Assembly (NCBI RefSeq): GCF_023022985.1
Contig: NZ_CP095461.1
Coordinates: 1,054,001 to 1,118,000, forward strand
Reading direction: 5' to 3'
Length of the DNA: 64,000 nt
Source: Arthrobacter gengyunqii
GTDB lineage: Bacteria; Actinomycetota; Actinomycetes; Actinomycetales; Micrococcaceae
Under the pieces are notes generated by a model that had not been told where the DNA came from, did not search any database, and saw only the letters and a program-made list of their open reading frames with translations. Positions 34,289 through 43,188 of the stretch are shown piece by piece. The first letter of the stretch is position 1. Every line of letters begins with the position of its first letter. The position numbers and the translations under genes are program-made.

Positions 34289-35605
34289 GTGCCTGTGGTT
34301 TCCACCCCCGATACCCTGAAGCCCGCTGACGGGCTGATGGACAACGCCGAGGTTCTGCGCATCCGCAACGACTTCCCGATCCTGCACCAGCAGGTCAACG
34401 GCCATCCGCTGGTGTACCTGGACTCCGGCGCCACCTCGCAGAACCCGCTCAGCGTGATCGAGGCCGAACAGGAGTTCTACGAACAGCGCAACTCCGCCGT
34501 GCACCGCGGCGCGCACACCCTCGCCGTCGCCGCCACCGACGTGTACGAGGACGCCCGCGCCAAAGTGGCCGCGTTCATCAACGCCCGGCCCAACGAGATC
34601 GTCTGGACCTCCAACGCCACCGAGGCGCTGAACCTGGTGGCCTACGCGTTCTCCAACGCCGCCGCCGGCCGCGGAGGAGAGGCGGCCCGCCGCTTCGCGC
34701 TGGGCGAGGGTGATGACATTGTGGTCACCGAAATGGAACACCACGCCAACCTGATTCCCTGGCAGGAGCTGGCCGCCCGCACCGGCGCCACGCTGAAGTT
34801 CATTCCGGTGGACGACGACGGCGCGCTGCGGCTGGAGGAGGCCGAACGGCTGATCACCGGGCGCACCAAAATCGTGGCGTTCACGCACGCCTCCAACGTG
34901 CTCGGCACCATCAACCCGGTGGAAACCCTGGTGAGCCTGGCACACAACGCTGGCGCGCTCGTCGTCCTCGATGCCTGCCAGTCCGTGCCGCACCTGCCGG
35001 TGGACGTGAAGGCGCTGGATGTGGATTTCGCCGCGTTCTCCGGGCACAAGATGCTCGGCCCCACCGGCATCGGCGTGCTCTACGGCAAGGCCGAACTGCT
35101 GGATGCCATGCCGCCGTTCCTCACCGGCGGCTCCATGATCACCACGGTGACCATGGAAAAGGCCGAGTATCTGCCCGCGCCGCAGCGCTTCGAGGCCGGC
35201 ACCCAGCGCATTTCCCAGGCCATGGCACTGGGCACCGCGGTGGATTACCTGCGCGAGACCGGCATGGACCGCATCCACGCGTGGGAGGCCACACTGGGCC
35301 AGCGCCTGGTGTCCGGCCTGGAAGCAATTGAGGGCATCCGCGTGCTCGGTCCCCGCGCCGGAGTGGAGCGGATCGGGCTGGCGGCGTTCGACGTCGACGG
35401 CGTCCACTCCCACGACGTCGGCCAGTTCCTGGATGACCAGGGCATTGCCGTGCGCGTGGGCCACCACTGCGCGCAGCCGCTGCACCGGCGGCTCGGCCTG
35501 ATCTCCACCACCCGTGCCAGCACCTATCTGTACAACACCACCGACGACGTCGACGCGTTCCTGAACGCGGTGGCCGGCGTGCGTCCGTTTTTTGGAGTGA
35601 AGTAA
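34289..35605 (+). CDS. sufS: Cysteine desulfurase SufS
   Basis: SufS is a PLP enzyme that takes sulfur from cysteine for Fe-S cluster assembly. The 438-aa protein opens with IRNDFPILHQQVNGHPLVYLDSGATSQ. It contains the PLP-lysine motif AAFSGHKMLGPTGIGVLYG and the active-site Cys in RVGHHCAQPLHRR, all typical of group II (SufS/CsdA). The GTG at 34289 has AAGGAG at 8-nt spacing. sufU starts directly after its stop. The core sufBCD genes are not in the window. Confidence 0.95.
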   Translation: MPVVSTPDTLKPADGLMDNAEVLRIRNDFPILHQQVNGHPLVYLDSGATSQNPLSVIEAEQEFYEQRNSAVHRGAHTLAVAATDVYEDARAKVAAFINARPNEIVWTSNATEALNLVAYAFSNAAAGRGGEAARRFALGEGDDIVVTEMEHHANLIPWQELAARTGATLKFIPVDDDGALRLEEAERLITGRTKIVAFTHASNVLGTINPVETLVSLAHNAGALVVLDACQSVPHLPVDVKALDVDFAAFSGHKMLGPTGIGVLYGKAELLDAMPPFLTGGSMITTVTMEKAEYLPAPQRFEAGTQRISQAMALGTAVDYLRETGMDRIHAWEATLGQRLVSGLEAIEGIRVLGPRAGVERIGLAAFDVDGVHSHDVGQFLDDQGIAVRVGHHCAQPLHRRLGLISTTRASTYLYNTTDDVDAFLNAVAGVRPFFGVK

Positions 35606-36091
35606 ATGAGCGCCGAGCTGCAGCAGCTGTACCAGCAGATCATCCTGGACCATGCCAAGGCCCGGCACGGCGCCGGCCTGGTGGAGGTTCCGGCCGGAGC
35701 CAAGGCGGGGGAGAGCCACCAGCTGAACCCCACCTGCGGTGATGAGATTACGCTGCGTGCCGTGCTGGCCGGTTCCACGGGGGATCCCGCCGCGGGGCCC
35801 GACGGCGGAGCGTCCGTGGAGGGCATCAGCTGGGAGGGGCAGGGGTGTTCGATTTCCATGGCGTCGGCCTCGGTCCTGACCGATCTGGCCGCCGGCCTGC
35901 CCCGGGACGAGATCATGGCGCTGGTGGATAACTTCCGCGAGGTGATGCGCTCCCGCGGCACGGTGGAGGCCGATGAAGAGGTGCTCGGCGACGCTGCGGC
36001 GTTCTCCGGGGTTTCCCGTTATCCGGCGCGGGTCAAGTGCGCCATGCTCGCCTGGGTTGCGCTGGAAGAAGCACTCCTCGCCGCCAACTAG
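35606..36091 (+). CDS. sufU: SufU-type Fe-S assembly sulfurtransferase/scaffold
   Basis: A 161-aa protein that accepts persulfide sulfur from SufS. The three conserved cysteines and the aspartate that bind zinc are visible: NPTCGD (Cys44, Asp46), QGCSIS (Cys81) and RVKCAM (Cys145). The insertion between the first and second Cys is typical of SufU rather than IscU. The ATG follows the sufS TAA with no gap, so the two genes are co-transcribed and probably coupled. Confidence 0.95.
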   Translation: MSAELQQLYQQIILDHAKARHGAGLVEVPAGAKAGESHQLNPTCGDEITLRAVLAGSTGDPAAGPDGGASVEGISWEGQGCSISMASASVLTDLAAGLPRDEIMALVDNFREVMRSRGTVEADEEVLGDAAAFSGVSRYPARVKCAMLAWVALEEALLAAN

Positions 36092-36301
36092 GCTGTCGAA
36101 AGGCGCAACGGCGTTGGCCGAAGAGCAGCGCGTGGTCGCTGGGATTCGAACCGCAGCCCGGCTAGCCCTTAGCCAGGATTGTCCGGCCGGCAGCGTCCAT
36201 AGCGGTCACTCAGACAGACACCGTTTCCAGAGCAGCAGGCTGTTGAGAACCTGCGGATGAACCCAGATTTTCTGCGCGTTGCGCAGTGAAACCACGAGCA
36301 G
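36092..36301. other. Intergenic stretch with tRNA-like T-arm remnant
   Basis: No gene is seen here. On the minus strand around 36158-36136 the sequence GGTTCGAATCCC is flanked by imperfect GCTG/CAGC arms, as in the T arm and acceptor end of a tRNA. No complete tRNA can be folded around it. It may be a decayed tRNA fragment or chance. Confidence 0.25.
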
Positions 36302-37990
36302 TCAACCGACGATAGACGGCGCCATAAGCGTCGGATCCATCGGCAACTCCAATCGGAACGTCGTGCCGCTGCGAAGCTCCGACTCGAACGAAATTTTCCC
36401 GCCGTGTGCCTCCACAATGGACTTGGTGATGACCAGGCCGAGGCCCACACCGGGAATGGCGGCCTTCTTGACCTGTCCGGTGCGGAAGAACTTGGTGAAG
36501 ACCTCCAGCTGATCCTCTGGGCTCATGCCCATCCCAGTGTCACTGACCTCCAGGATCAAGGAGGCGGGCTCAGCCCAGGCGCGCACGGTGACGGTGCCGC
36601 CGTCGGGGGAGTACTTGATGGCATTGGAGAGCAGATTGTCCAGCACCTGCAGGATCCGGCCGGCATCCACCCGAACCGGCAGCGTTCCCGCAATTTCGCT
36701 CTTCAGTTGCACCCCGGCTGCTTCGGCGCGGGGGTCGGCGGAATCCAGGGCTGCCCGCACGAGCTCGGCCAGATCTTCATCGGACCTGCTCAAAGCAATG
36801 ATGCCCGAGGCGGTAGTCAGCAGGTCCGAGACCAGAGTGAGCAGCCGCTCGGCATTTCGCTGGGCCACCAGCAGCCCGGTGCGCACGGGGCCCTCCAGGT
36901 TCTGTTCCTCCACGTCGTCAAGCGCGAGGTCGAGGTAGCCGATGATCGAGGTCAGGGGGGTGCGCAGCTCGTGGGAGACGCTGGAGACAAAGTCCTCCTT
37001 GGCGTTCAGGGCGTTGACCACGTCGGTGACGTCGCTGAAGGCAAGCACCGAGCCGGCAAAGGTGCCGTTGTCGCGCAGGGCCCGCGCACAGACCGCCAGC
37101 GCACGCTGTACTTTTCCGGTCCCTACCCAGATGATCAGGTCAGAGAAGGACTCCTCCCGCATCGCCCGCTGCGTCGGACGCTGGGCCTGCGTCAGCCGCG
37201 TGACCTGATCCAGTCCAAAGATCAGGGCGTCATCGCCGGGATCGGTGCCACCGGCAAGGCCAGCCAATTCATGGTTGACCCGCTGCCGGCTGTTCATCAG
37301 GATGGTCCGGCCCGTGGCATCCAAGGCTGTCACTCCGACGTCCACCGTCTCCAGCACCCCGTTGAGCAGCTGTGAATGCACCCGGCTTTCCTGCAGGCTG
37401 CCCTTTAGCTTGTTTTCGGCCGCAATAAGCCGTCTGTTCTGGGCCGCGGTGTCCTGTTTCACCACGCCTACGGTGCAGAAGATTCCCAGCATGATCAACG
37501 GGATCAGCAGGGGACCGGCCAGATCCATGAGAGTGGAATTGCCGGCAACGATCAGCGGCGTCCAGACCACCAGCAGAGTACCGGCAAAGCTCAGCAGCCC
37601 TCCGAGCCAGCGTGCGGCTCCGGACCAGGCGAGCCAAAAAACGGGGAAAACGCACAGCAGGCTCAAACCGGTGACCGAGTTTCGCCCGCCGGTGTATAGC
37701 CCGGAAATCGCCGCGAAGTCCAGCAGGGGAATGAGCCAGTACGCGGGGATGAACAGGCGGTCCCAAGGCACGGCAGCGGCCGCCACCGAAGCAATGGCCA
37801 GCACACCCAAGCCCAGCTGGAACTGGTCCTGGCGGAACGTCTCCGGACTGACCACAGCCATCAGCGGCAACGCGATCAGGACTGAAAGCACCAGCGGCAG
37901 CTGGCTCAGGGCCACCCGCAGCCGCAGCGATAATTCATGGAATTCATGGTGAATGCCCAACAGCGCCAAGATGCGGCGCTCAAAATTCAA
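36302..37990 (-). CDS. Membrane sensor histidine kinase (paralogue of 40318-42012)
   Basis: A 562-aa kinase with about six N-terminal membrane helices, a PAS-like cytoplasmic segment (LLNGVLETVDVGVTALDATG), and a HisKA domain with the phosphorylated His in VSSVSHELRTPLTSIIGYLD. The HATPase domain has N box LSNAIKYSPDGG, G1 DTGMGMSPEDQ and G2 GVGLGLVITKSIVEAHGG. A TTG start at 37990 gives LNFERRILALL and a length close to its paralogue; an upstream GTG at 38056 would add an atypical leader. It is divergent from the response regulator at 38111, its likely partner. The stimulus is unknown. Confidence 0.9.
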   Translation of the reverse strand: MNFERRILALLGIHHEFHELSLRLRVALSQLPLVLSVLIALPLMAVVSPETFRQDQFQLGLGVLAIASVAAAAVPWDRLFIPAYWLIPLLDFAAISGLYTGGRNSVTGLSLLCVFPVFWLAWSGAARWLGGLLSFAGTLLVVWTPLIVAGNSTLMDLAGPLLIPLIMLGIFCTVGVVKQDTAAQNRRLIAAENKLKGSLQESRVHSQLLNGVLETVDVGVTALDATGRTILMNSRQRVNHELAGLAGGTDPGDDALIFGLDQVTRLTQAQRPTQRAMREESFSDLIIWVGTGKVQRALAVCARALRDNGTFAGSVLAFSDVTDVVNALNAKEDFVSSVSHELRTPLTSIIGYLDLALDDVEEQNLEGPVRTGLLVAQRNAERLLTLVSDLLTTASGIIALSRSDEDLAELVRAALDSADPRAEAAGVQLKSEIAGTLPVRVDAGRILQVLDNLLSNAIKYSPDGGTVTVRAWAEPASLILEVSDTGMGMSPEDQLEVFTKFFRTGQVKKAAIPGVGLGLVITKSIVEAHGGKISFESELRSGTTFRLELPMDPTLMAPSIVG

Positions 37991-38110
37991 CAAAAATGGA
38001 CCCCCGGAATCCTTATAGCTATAGCAGTGATTATAGGGGCGAGCCTGTAGTATCACTGGTTAGGGGAGCGGGTTATCAGAAGGTCTCGCAGGACGGAAAA
38101 TTACAGCCGT

Positions 38111-38935
38111 ATGGAAACACAGCGCGTTGCAGTCATCATCGAGGACGACAAGGATATCCGCGACCTATTAAACGCGGTATTGGAGCAGTCCGGTTTTAAG
38201 GTATTCACCAGTCCCAATGGGGCTGAAGGTGTGGAAGCCGTCCGGACGCACAATCCCACCGTCGTTACGCTGGATCTCGGCCTGCCGGACATCGACGGCT
38301 TTGAAGTGATCCGCCAGGTGCGCCTGTTCTCCGACGCCTACATTGTCATGCTGACCGCCCGAGCCGAGGAACTCGACACCCTCATGGGCCTGGAGGCCGG
38401 GGCCGATGACTACATCACCAAGCCCTTCCGCCCGCGTGAACTGCGCGCCCGCATCTCCGCGATGCTGCGCCGCCCCCGCGGCAGCGAGGAAAACGCGACA
38501 ACGGCTCCCCAGCCCGCCGTGCCCGACGCTGCCGGGGCCTCCGCAGAGTCGACGACCCCTACGGCTCCAGCAGCTGCCGCTCCCGTGCAAACCGAAATCA
38601 CAGAGGCCGGCCATTTTCGGCACAACGGGCTGAGCCTGGACTTCGGTAGCCGGACCACAGAAGTGGACGGCACACCGGTGGAACTGACCCGCACCGAATT
38701 TGAACTGCTCCACGCCGTGCTGGAAAGCGGACGCCGGGTCCGCACCAAGACTGACCTGGTGCGCCGGCTACGCGGCGACGAGTACGACGCCGGCGGGTTC
38801 ATCAGCGAGGCTGACGAACGCACCGTTGAAGTTCACGTGGGCAACGTCCGCCGCAAGCTCGGGGACGACTCCCGTTCTCCGCGTTGGCTGGAAACGGTCC
38901 GCGGCGTCGGCTATCGGTTGGCTCCGGCGCGCTAG
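38111..38935 (+). CDS. OmpR/PhoB-family response regulator
   Basis: A 274-aa two-domain regulator. The receiver has the acidic pair EDD at residues 11-13, phospho-acceptor Asp55 in LDLGLPD, the switch Thr in MLTARAEE and Lys in YITKPF. An unusually long Ala/Thr/Pro-rich linker (about residues 125-165) leads to a winged-helix domain with RTEFELLHAVLESGRRV, EVHVGNVRRKLGDD and VRGVGYRLAP. It is divergent from the kinase at 36302-37990, with which it probably forms a two-component system. A second similar kinase at 40318 has no regulator of its own nearby. Confidence 0.93.
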   Translation: METQRVAVIIEDDKDIRDLLNAVLEQSGFKVFTSPNGAEGVEAVRTHNPTVVTLDLGLPDIDGFEVIRQVRLFSDAYIVMLTARAEELDTLMGLEAGADDYITKPFRPRELRARISAMLRRPRGSEENATTAPQPAVPDAAGASAESTTPTAPAAAAPVQTEITEAGHFRHNGLSLDFGSRTTEVDGTPVELTRTEFELLHAVLESGRRVRTKTDLVRRLRGDEYDAGGFISEADERTVEVHVGNVRRKLGDDSRSPRWLETVRGVGYRLAPAR

Positions 38936-38949
38936 GAACGCTTTTCCGG

Positions 38950-39516
38950 TCAGTTAGTCGGTGTCAGTGCCGCCGTCAGCCGTTCCAGTCCGTAGCTAAA
39001 GGCCCGCTCCAAATCGCCGTCGAGCCTGAAGGCTCCGGCCAACTCCATGCTGATGAAGCCCGTGGCCCACGCCGTGACAAGCCGCGCGGCGTCCAGCGCC
39101 TGCGCGCACCCCACCAGGTCCTCAGTTACCCGCAGCAGGGGTGCGCTGATCCGCTCCGGAGCCGCCGGATCGCCAACAGTGAAGAGGATCAGGCGGAAGC
39201 CCTCCGGGTTGTCCTGCGCAAATCCGCGGTAGGTGCGTGCCATTCCCGCGAGCGTGGGTTCCGCGGATGCCAGCCGGTCCGCGAGCTCATCCACAGTGGA
39301 CTTAGCGATGAGTTCTATCAGCGTGTCCCGGTCCTTCACCCGCTTGTATAACGACGGCGCCCGCACCCCCACCCGCTGTGCCACCGCCTGCATGGTGACA
39401 CGGGAGAGCCCTTCACTCTCCAGGATGGAACATCCCGCAGCTACAATCTCGGCCAGCGACGTGCGCTCAGGTGTCGGCACAGGTGTCCTTTCATCATGGC
39501 TATTGACATTAGCCAT
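38950..39516 (-). CDS. TetR-family regulator (WHG-type C-terminal domain)
   Basis: A 188-aa repressor-type protein. The HTH is SLAEIVAAGCSILESEGL followed by TMQAVAQRVGVRAPSLYKRVKDRD, and the C-terminal part (FAQDNPEGFRLILF, LVTAWATGFISMELAGAF) resembles the WHG-domain group. The start ATG at 39516 lies inside a strong palindrome, so it probably represses itself and the divergent metallo-hydrolase at 39574. The ligand is unknown. Confidence 0.92.
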   Translation of the reverse strand: MANVNSHDERTPVPTPERTSLAEIVAAGCSILESEGLSRVTMQAVAQRVGVRAPSLYKRVKDRDTLIELIAKSTVDELADRLASAEPTLAGMARTYRGFAQDNPEGFRLILFTVGDPAAPERISAPLLRVTEDLVGCAQALDAARLVTAWATGFISMELAGAFRLDGDLERAFSYGLERLTAALTPTN

Positions 39517-39525
39517 GATGGCTAA
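39494..39525. promoter_or_regulatory. Probable TetR operator with overlapping palindromes
   Basis: TTAGCCATGATGGCTAA (39509-39525) is a perfect 8+1+8 palindrome. It overlaps a second inverted repeat TCATGGCTA (39494-39502) with TAGCCATGA (39510-39518). The site covers the TetR start codon and the TTGACA-like promoter area (39503-39508) between the divergent genes, as expected of an autoregulated operator. Confidence 0.8.
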
Positions 39526-39573
39526 GTATCGTAGCTATTCCTATCACATTCTGATTCCTGAAGGAGTCTCCCC

Positions 39574-40305
39574 ATGAAGCTCGGCCCCCACCTGCATCGC
39601 ATCGGAAATGACATCGTGGCCGCCTACCTCGTGGACACCGCGGACGGCATCACGGTGATCGATGCCGGGTTGCCCGGGCACTGGAAGGAACTGCTGGCGG
39701 AGCTGGATGCCATGGGCCGCAGCCTCGCGGACATCCGCGGCGTGGTGCTGACCCACGGGGACAGCGACCACATCGGCTTTGCGGAGCGGCTGCGGCGAGA
39801 CCACGGCGTTCCCGTCTACGTTCACGCCGCCGACGCCGAGAGGGCCCGCGGCGGAAAGAAGCCCAAACTGAGCATGGGGCCCTCGCGGCTGCGCGTCGTC
39901 GCCGGGTTCCTGCTGTATTCGATGGGCAAGAGCGGCTGGCGCACCAACTATCTCACCGTGGTGACCGAAGTGGCCGACGGCGACGTGCTGGCACTGCCCG
40001 GAGCTCCGAGGGTTCTCTCTCTGCCGGGGCACTCGCCCGGGAGTATCGCGGTGCACGTACCCGCCGCAAACGCCGTGTTTGTCGGTGACGCGCTGACCAC
40101 TCGCAGCGTGCTGACCGGAAAGATCGGCCTGCAGCCGGCTCCCTTCACCGATGACCCGGAGCTGGCCCTGGAATCGCTGGGCGGGCTCTCCGGCGTCGAC
40201 GCCGTGTGGGTGCTGCCCGGGCACGGTGCACCGTGGCGGGGAAACCCTGCCGGGGTGCAGGACGCCGTGCGGGCGGCCGCGGAGACAGAGGATGCCGGAA
40301 ACTAA
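39574..40305 (+). CDS. MBL-fold metallo-hydrolase
   Basis: A 243-aa metallo-beta-lactamase-fold enzyme. The first metal motif is HGDSDH at residues 61-66, with Asp replacing the second His of HxHxDH. Later ligands are in SLPGHSPGSIAVH, FVGDAL and VLPGHG. Members hydrolyse diverse thioesters, lactones or phosphoesters, so the substrate cannot be named. It is divergent from the TetR gene and probably controlled by the palindromic operator between them. GAAGGAG precedes the ATG. Confidence 0.9.
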   Translation: MKLGPHLHRIGNDIVAAYLVDTADGITVIDAGLPGHWKELLAELDAMGRSLADIRGVVLTHGDSDHIGFAERLRRDHGVPVYVHAADAERARGGKKPKLSMGPSRLRVVAGFLLYSMGKSGWRTNYLTVVTEVADGDVLALPGAPRVLSLPGHSPGSIAVHVPAANAVFVGDALTTRSVLTGKIGLQPAPFTDDPELALESLGGLSGVDAVWVLPGHGAPWRGNPAGVQDAVRAAAETEDAGN

Positions 40306-40317
40306 GCCTCGACGGTC

Positions 40318-42012
40318 TTACAGGGCGGTTATCGGCGTCAGCGACGGCGCATGCGGCAGGGACACTGTAAACGCGGATCCCACCCCGGGCTCGCTCACCA
40401 GGGTGATGGTGCCGCCGTGGGCCTCCACAATGTTCTTGGAAATGGCCAGGCCCAGGCCGGCGCCGGGAATGCCCGCCTGCCGCACGGCGCCGGTGCGGAA
40501 GAACTTGGTGAACAGCTCCTTCTGGTCCTGCTCGCTCATGCCCATTCCGGTGTCCCGGACCTCCAGGCAGGTGCAGGTGCCGTCGGTCCAGGCACTCACT
40601 GTGACGGTGCCGCCGTCGGGCGAGTATTTGATCGCGTTGGAGAGCAGGTTGTCCAGCACCTGGGCCAGCCGCACCGGATCCGCCTGCACCGCCAGCGCGG
40701 GAGCGCAGCTGGTGGTCAGCTCCACGCCGGCGGCGGCGGCCCGCGGGGCGGCAGCGCGCAGGCTCGTGGAGATCAGCTCGGCCACGGCCACCGGCTGGGC
40801 ATCCACGGACACGCTGCCCGATGCGGCGGCGAGCAGGTCCGAGACCAGGAGCAGCAGCCGTTCACTGTTGCGCTGGGCCACTGAGATTGCATGCGGAATG
40901 GTGCCGGTCAGGCCCAGGTCCTCGGCCTCGTCCTGGGCCAGGTCCAGGTAGCCCATGATCGAGGTCAGGGGAGTGCGAAGCTCATGGGAGACACTGGAGA
41001 CGAAGTCGTCCTTGGCCCGCAGCGCATCGGCGAGGGCGGTGATGTCATGGAAGGCGATCACTGCACCGTGGAACCCGTACTCGTTGCGCAGGATGCGCGC
41101 CGAGCAGGAGAGCGCCACCTGGTTTTCCGGCGGTCCGGCCCAGAGCAGCACGTCCTGAAAGGATTCGCCCTGCTTGGCGCGGGCAATGGGCCGCCGGTCC
41201 GGCGGCAGCGCAGTGGTGCGGTCCGCGGCGAAGAACAGCAGGTCCGCCTCCTGGGTATGCTTCCTGCCCGGCGGCCGGAGCCTGTCATCCAGGCCCTCCA
41301 TGGCACTGTTCTTGTGCACGGCGGCACCGGTGGCACCCACCACCAGCACGCCGACGTCGATCGCGTTCAGGACACCGTCCAGCAGTTCGGAGCGCTCCGT
41401 GCTCTGGCGCAGGGCGTTTTCCAGCTGTTCATCCTTGGCTGCCAGTGCTGCCTGCTGGTCAGCCATGTCCCTGCGCATTACGGTGACCGTCACGGCCACG
41501 GCCAGGGTGACCAGCGGGCCGAGGATCGGTGCGGCGAGCCGCTGACCCGTGACAGGAAACTCCGAGGCGAACACTGGATTCCAGACAATCGCCAGCGGAC
41601 CGATAAAACTGAGGATCCGGGCGCCGGCTGCGGATACCCGGGACCAGGACAGCCAGAACACCGGAAAGATGGCCAACAGGTAAATGCCCATGGCCAGCCC
41701 GATGCTGCCGGCGTAGAGGAACCCGATGGCGGCGAAGTCCAGGATCGGCAGGATCCAGTAGGAGGGATACCAGAGCCGGTCCCAGGGAACGACGGCGGTG
41801 GCCACCGTGATCACAGCCAGCAGCGCCAGCCCGGTCTGGAACAGCGGCCGGGTCAAGATTTCCGGCAGCAGCGTGGCAAAAATGAGGCAGAGCAGGGCAA
41901 CCGTGATGACCAGCGGCGCCTGGCTGATCCGAACCCGCTGGGCCAGGGACAATTCGTGGAAATCCCGGCCGGAACGCAGCGAAGCGAGCATGCGTGCGGA
42001 GAGCCGTGACAT
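40318..42012 (-). CDS. Membrane sensor histidine kinase (paralogue of 36302-37990)
   Basis: A 564-aa kinase with about six membrane helices after SGRDFHELSLAQRVRISQAP, a PAS-like region (LLDGVLNAIDVGVLVVGATG), and a HisKA motif FVSSVSHELRTPLTSIMGY with the conserved His. ATP-binding boxes are LSNAIKYSPDGG, DTGMGMSEQDQ and GAGLGLAISKNIVEAHGG. It shares architecture and many motifs with the kinase at 36302, so the two arose by duplication. ATG 42012 follows a GGGGGAG site. The Hpt-like gene lies just upstream on the same strand; no cognate response regulator is adjacent. Confidence 0.9.
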   Translation of the reverse strand: MSRLSARMLASLRSGRDFHELSLAQRVRISQAPLVITVALLCLIFATLLPEILTRPLFQTGLALLAVITVATAVVPWDRLWYPSYWILPILDFAAIGFLYAGSIGLAMGIYLLAIFPVFWLSWSRVSAAGARILSFIGPLAIVWNPVFASEFPVTGQRLAAPILGPLVTLAVAVTVTVMRRDMADQQAALAAKDEQLENALRQSTERSELLDGVLNAIDVGVLVVGATGAAVHKNSAMEGLDDRLRPPGRKHTQEADLLFFAADRTTALPPDRRPIARAKQGESFQDVLLWAGPPENQVALSCSARILRNEYGFHGAVIAFHDITALADALRAKDDFVSSVSHELRTPLTSIMGYLDLAQDEAEDLGLTGTIPHAISVAQRNSERLLLLVSDLLAAASGSVSVDAQPVAVAELISTSLRAAAPRAAAAGVELTTSCAPALAVQADPVRLAQVLDNLLSNAIKYSPDGGTVTVSAWTDGTCTCLEVRDTGMGMSEQDQKELFTKFFRTGAVRQAGIPGAGLGLAISKNIVEAHGGTITLVSEPGVGSAFTVSLPHAPSLTPITAL

Positions 42013-42112
42013 GGTGATGAACTCTCCCCCTGGTAAGCGAACTGCTTGGCTTCCAGCGTACCCGGCTCCGACGTGGAGTTTCACCGGAGGACGGTGGTTC
42101 TGTCAGTCCAGG

Positions 42113-42475
42113 TCAGTCCAGGGACGCGAGCAGGCAGGGCATGGTTTCCTGGCCGCAGACGGCGATAATCCCCAGCATGGAGGACAGGTTCGCCGCCCCG
42201 GATTCCCGCAGGCGCTGCTGGGCGCAGTGGGCCAGGGCGGCGAGGCGCTGGGCTCCTGCCATTTCGCTGGCAATCTTGATGCTCAGCACCACATCCATGG
42301 CGGCGTCGTCGTCCGCGCTGATCACGGCCAGGCGCAGCCGCTCATACCGGTCCTGCCACAGGCCCACGTAGTTGTCGACGAACTCGCGGCAGGACGCCGC
42401 GCCCAGCAGATCAGTGAGGTCCACCAGGGTATCGCGGGTCACGAGATCCGGGGCGTGCTCGGCGGTGGCCATCAT
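42113..42475 (-). CDS. Hpt-like four-helix protein lacking the phospho-acceptor histidine
   Basis: A 120-aa all-helical protein resembling histidine phosphotransfer domains in length and pattern. The position of the AHxLKGSxxxxGA motif reads VLSIKIASEMAGA (residues 63-75). The His is replaced by Leu and KGS is altered, so it should not carry phosphate. It lies about 100 bases upstream of the second histidine kinase on the same strand and may bind and modulate a kinase or receiver instead. The start at 42475 has a poor ribosome-binding site; a second ATG follows directly. Confidence 0.65.
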   Translation of the reverse strand: MMATAEHAPDLVTRDTLVDLTDLLGAASCREFVDNYVGLWQDRYERLRLAVISADDDAAMDVVLSIKIASEMAGAQRLAALAHCAQQRLRESGAANLSSMLGIIAVCGQETMPCLLASLD

Positions 42476-42709
42476 CGCCCGTGTCCGGTGCGGAGAGGCA
42501 GATTATTCAGGAAGGCTGCTTTCCTACCGGAACGCTGTCCGGCGCTGGGGGATTCAGCGGAAGATGCGGGAGCCATGGGGGTTCCTCCGCTCGTTGGGCC
42601 GCCACGGGGCGGCGGTGCTGGTCTGGTGCTTAAGACAATGCCAGCGCCACCTCAGGAAGTTCCCCCGGGTAGGCGCAAGATCGGGGAAAGATTCGAGGAG
42701 AGGGTTGAA

Positions 42710-42720
42710 TACCCAAGTAA
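42710..42720. promoter_or_regulatory. TACCCAAGTAA motif, second copy
   Basis: An exact 11-base copy of the motif in the GH16/Wzz intergenic region (23304-23314) lies between vanZ and the Hpt-like gene. In the minus direction it reads TTACTTGGGTA and sits about 235 bases upstream of the Hpt-like gene. It may be a shared regulator site. The rest of the 42476-42720 gap holds no recognisable feature. Confidence 0.35.
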
Positions 42721-43188
42721 CTAGCGTTCGACGTGCGCCGTTGCTCGGGGGCGGGTGCGCCAGGCGTAGATGATGATGCAGCCCAGGGTCGCTCCCAGTG
42801 AATTGGCGGTGACGTCATAAATAGTCGCAAAACGGTTGGGCAGCAGCGCCGCCTGCGCCGCTTCGATGGTGCAGGAGGCGGCAATGCCGACGACGGCGGC
42901 CAGCCAGGTGCGGTCCTTCTCCAGCCATGCGGCGCCGATCACCCCGAAGGGAACAAACATCAGCACATTGGCGACGGTCTCCACGAAGTTGTAGTTGATC
43001 CACCCGGGCACGCCGGCGCCGTGCAGCCTGCGCAGGATGAGCTTTAGCGTTCCGGCGGAGTTCTGGTCCACGGGGGAGGGCCAAAACACCACCAGCGCTA
43101 GTACCCCTATGTAGAGGAGGAAAAGCACCGCGAGGGTCCGCCGCTGCCGGACTCTCCGGGAAGGGATCTCAAGTACCGGTCCTGTCAC
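42721..43188 (-). CDS. VanZ-family membrane protein
   Basis: A 155-aa protein with four predicted membrane helices and the family features: FLLYIGVLALVVFWPSPVD at the N terminus, NFVETVANVLMFVPFGVIG, then IEAAQAALLPNRFATIYDVTANSLGATLG. VanZ proteins are linked to teicoplanin resistance in enterococci, but most homologues have no known role. The GTG at 43188 overlaps the stop of a decayed phosphatase gene (GTGA), so the two were once an operon. Confidence 0.88.
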   Translation of the reverse strand: MTGPVLEIPSRRVRQRRTLAVLFLLYIGVLALVVFWPSPVDQNSAGTLKLILRRLHGAGVPGWINYNFVETVANVLMFVPFGVIGAAWLEKDRTWLAAVVGIAASCTIEAAQAALLPNRFATIYDVTANSLGATLGCIIIYAWRTRPRATAHVER

